A stretch of DNA of 6,723 nt from NCBI GenBank assembly GCA_028870615.1, contig JAGWPH010000285.1:1-6723 (forward strand), in the 5' to 3' direction. Below the pieces are notes generated by a model. The model was given only the letters and a program-made list of their open reading frames with translations. It did no database searches and was not told the origin of the DNA. Within the stretch, counting starts at the first letter, position 1. Each line of letters opens with the position of its first letter. This document shows positions 5,601 through 6,723 of the stretch, in pieces. This DNA is from Betaproteobacteria bacterium. Its GTDB lineage: Bacteria; Pseudomonadota; Gammaproteobacteria; Burkholderiales; Ferrovaceae. Position numbers and translations under genes: made by a program.

Positions 5601-5606
5601 TATAAT
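5601..5606 (+). promoter_or_regulatory. Possible -10 element of the reductase promoter
   Basis: A perfect TATAAT, but no recognisable -35 at 16-18 bases upstream (CTATAG at 17). Two TTTCCAC repeats (5551 and 5584) lie just upstream, so an activator-dependent promoter is possible. The transcript would start near 5613, with a leader of about 80 bases before the ATG at 5694. Confidence 0.3.
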
Positions 5607-5693
5607 CGACCGCGCCAATGATTAGTAATATTACAACTGTGCGGCGCGCATGAGGGCACACTGTTTCCGAAATCCACAAGGACAGATCACACC

Positions 5694-6716
5694 ATGAAAA
5701 TTTGCATTATCGGAGGCGGGGGCGCCATAGGGGGCCTGCTTGCAGTACAGCTGGCACGTTCCGGCAACGAGGTCACCGTCGTGGCACGCGGAGCGACACT
5801 GGAGGCGATCCGGGAAAACGGCCTCAAGCTGATCACCGACGAGCACCCCGAGGGCTTGGTGGGCGATGTTCGCATTGTGGACAAGATTGCCGATGCGGGT
5901 ATTCAGGATCTGCTCATTCTGGCCATGAAAACCCACCAGGTCAGCCCCATTGCCCATTATCTTCCCAATGTCATCGGGCCGGACACCGTGGTGATTCCCA
6001 TGCAAAACGGCATTCCGTTCTGGTACTTCCAGCGGCACGGTGGCGAATTTGAAAACCGGATCGTGGAAACCGTGGATCCTGCCGGCACCATCATGAAAAC
6101 CGTTGATCCCAAACAAATTATCGGCTGCGTGGTCTATCCTGCCGCCACCACGATAGCCCCGGGCGTCATCAAGCATGTGGAAGGCACCCGCTTTCCCATC
6201 GGGGAACTCGACGGCACCACGACGCCACGGGCGCAACAGGTCTCGGACACTTTCATCGCGGCGGGTTTCAAGTCTCCCATCCTGGAGAATATCCGGGCCG
6301 AAATCTGGCTCAAGCTCTGGGGCAACATGACCTTCAATCCCATCAGCGCCCTCACCCATGCCACCCTGATCGAAATCTGCCAACACCCGCTAACACGGGA
6401 ACTGGCGCATGACATGATGGTGGAAGCTCAGGACGTGGCCCACAAGCTCGGCATTACCTTCCGGTTGGGCATTGAAAAACGTATTGAAGGCGCCGAAAAG
6501 GTCGGGCGCCACAAAACCTCCATGCTGCAGGACGTGGAGGCCGGGCGCGGTCTGGAAGTCGATGCGCTGATCGGGGCGGTGATTGAACTGGGGACCATCG
6601 TCGGCGTGGCCACTCCGCGACTCAAGGCCGTTTATGCCCTGACTTCCCTGCTGGGCCAGTCGATCGACGACGCCAAGGCCGGCCTCTCCCTGGTCCGTCC
6701 GGGCAACCAGCACTGA
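5694..6716 (+). CDS. panE: 2-dehydropantoate 2-reductase family protein (ketopantoate reductase-like)
   Basis: A 340-residue cytoplasmic NADPH-dependent reductase; the family reduces ketopantoate to pantoate for CoA synthesis. The N-terminal Rossmann domain starts MKICIIGGGGAIGG (GxGxxG at about 7-12), with basic residues ARG (31-33) after the second strand, as expected for NADPH. MQNGIP (103-108) carries the conserved Asn105. In the C-terminal helical domain the catalytic lysine is in EIWLKLWGNMTFNP (Lys207, with Asn211 and Asn215), and SMLQDVEAGRGLEVD (276-290) carries the acid Glu288 of the substrate site; these correspond to Lys176, Asn180, Asn184 and Glu256 of E. coli PanE. At 340 residues it is longer than E. 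coli PanE (303). AAGGA at 5678-5682, 11 bases before the ATG, supports the start. Beside oxalate genes and without pan neighbours it may be a paralogue acting on another 2-oxoacid. After the TGA only seven bases remain (GACAAGG), which could be a ribosome site for a further gene. Confidence 0.85.
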   Translation: MKICIIGGGGAIGGLLAVQLARSGNEVTVVARGATLEAIRENGLKLITDEHPEGLVGDVRIVDKIADAGIQDLLILAMKTHQVSPIAHYLPNVIGPDTVVIPMQNGIPFWYFQRHGGEFENRIVETVDPAGTIMKTVDPKQIIGCVVYPAATTIAPGVIKHVEGTRFPIGELDGTTTPRAQQVSDTFIAAGFKSPILENIRAEIWLKLWGNMTFNPISALTHATLIEICQHPLTRELAHDMMVEAQDVAHKLGITFRLGIEKRIEGAEKVGRHKTSMLQDVEAGRGLEVDALIGAVIELGTIVGVATPRLKAVYALTSLLGQSIDDAKAGLSLVRPGNQH

Positions 6717-6723
6717 GACAAGG

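Larger units (their letters stand above)
5318..5693. other. 376-base divergent intergenic region
   Basis: This region separates the leftward antiporter from the rightward reductase. It holds the antiporter's GAGGAG site (5321-5326), a possible 49-codon leftward ORF (5362-5511), direct repeats of TTTCCAC (5551-5557 and 5584-5590, 33 bases apart), CTATA repeats (5578 and 5600), a perfect TATAAT (5601-5606), a 10-base palindrome GTAATATTAC (5625-5634), an 11-codon rightward ORF (5618-5653) and the AAGGA site of the reductase (5678-5682). I found no convincing -35/-10 pair for the antiporter. Confidence 0.6.

Overview
The window looks like a chromosomal segment of a betaproteobacterium, most likely Burkholderiales and possibly the Alcaligenaceae. 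This is an inference from moderately high GC, gene content and codon use; no rRNA or other marker fixes it. No tRNA, CRISPR array, insertion sequence or phage gene was seen.

Layout. Positions 1-40 hold the first codons of pyrG (CTP synthase), reading leftward out of the window. A compact divergent promoter region (41-140) separates it from a rightward Crp/Fnr-family regulator (141-776), which has an effector-binding-like domain but an abruptly ending DNA-binding domain. Convergent with it, after only 10 bases, is a leftward series: a TauE/SafE-type membrane exporter (about 3901-3152), formyl-CoA:oxalate CoA-transferase frc (3005-1764) and a stand-alone formyltransferase/hydrolase resembling the N-terminal module of 10-formyltetrahydrofolate dehydrogenase (1719-787). 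Upstream on the same strand is an OxlT-like oxalate/formate MFS antiporter (5317-4022). It ends in a strong intrinsic terminator that physically overlaps the longest possible reading frame of the exporter gene. A 376-base divergent intergenic region (5318-5693) holds a possible 49-residue small ORF. A rightward ketopantoate-reductase-family gene (5694-6716) closes the window.

How it works together (inference from families). OxlT-like imports oxalate and exports formate. Frc moves CoA from formyl-CoA to oxalate, giving oxalyl-CoA and formate. The usual partner, oxalyl-CoA decarboxylase, which regenerates formyl-CoA, is not in the window. In its place beside frc lies a folate-type formyl-group enzyme. 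In the homologous eukaryotic enzyme this module passes formyl to a 4'-phosphopantetheine arm, the same arm that carries formyl in formyl-CoA. The most interesting idea here is therefore that this protein connects the formyl-CoA pool with the folate one-carbon pool. The exporter and the reductase may handle related small carboxylates or 2-oxoacids, but their substrates cannot be read from sequence.
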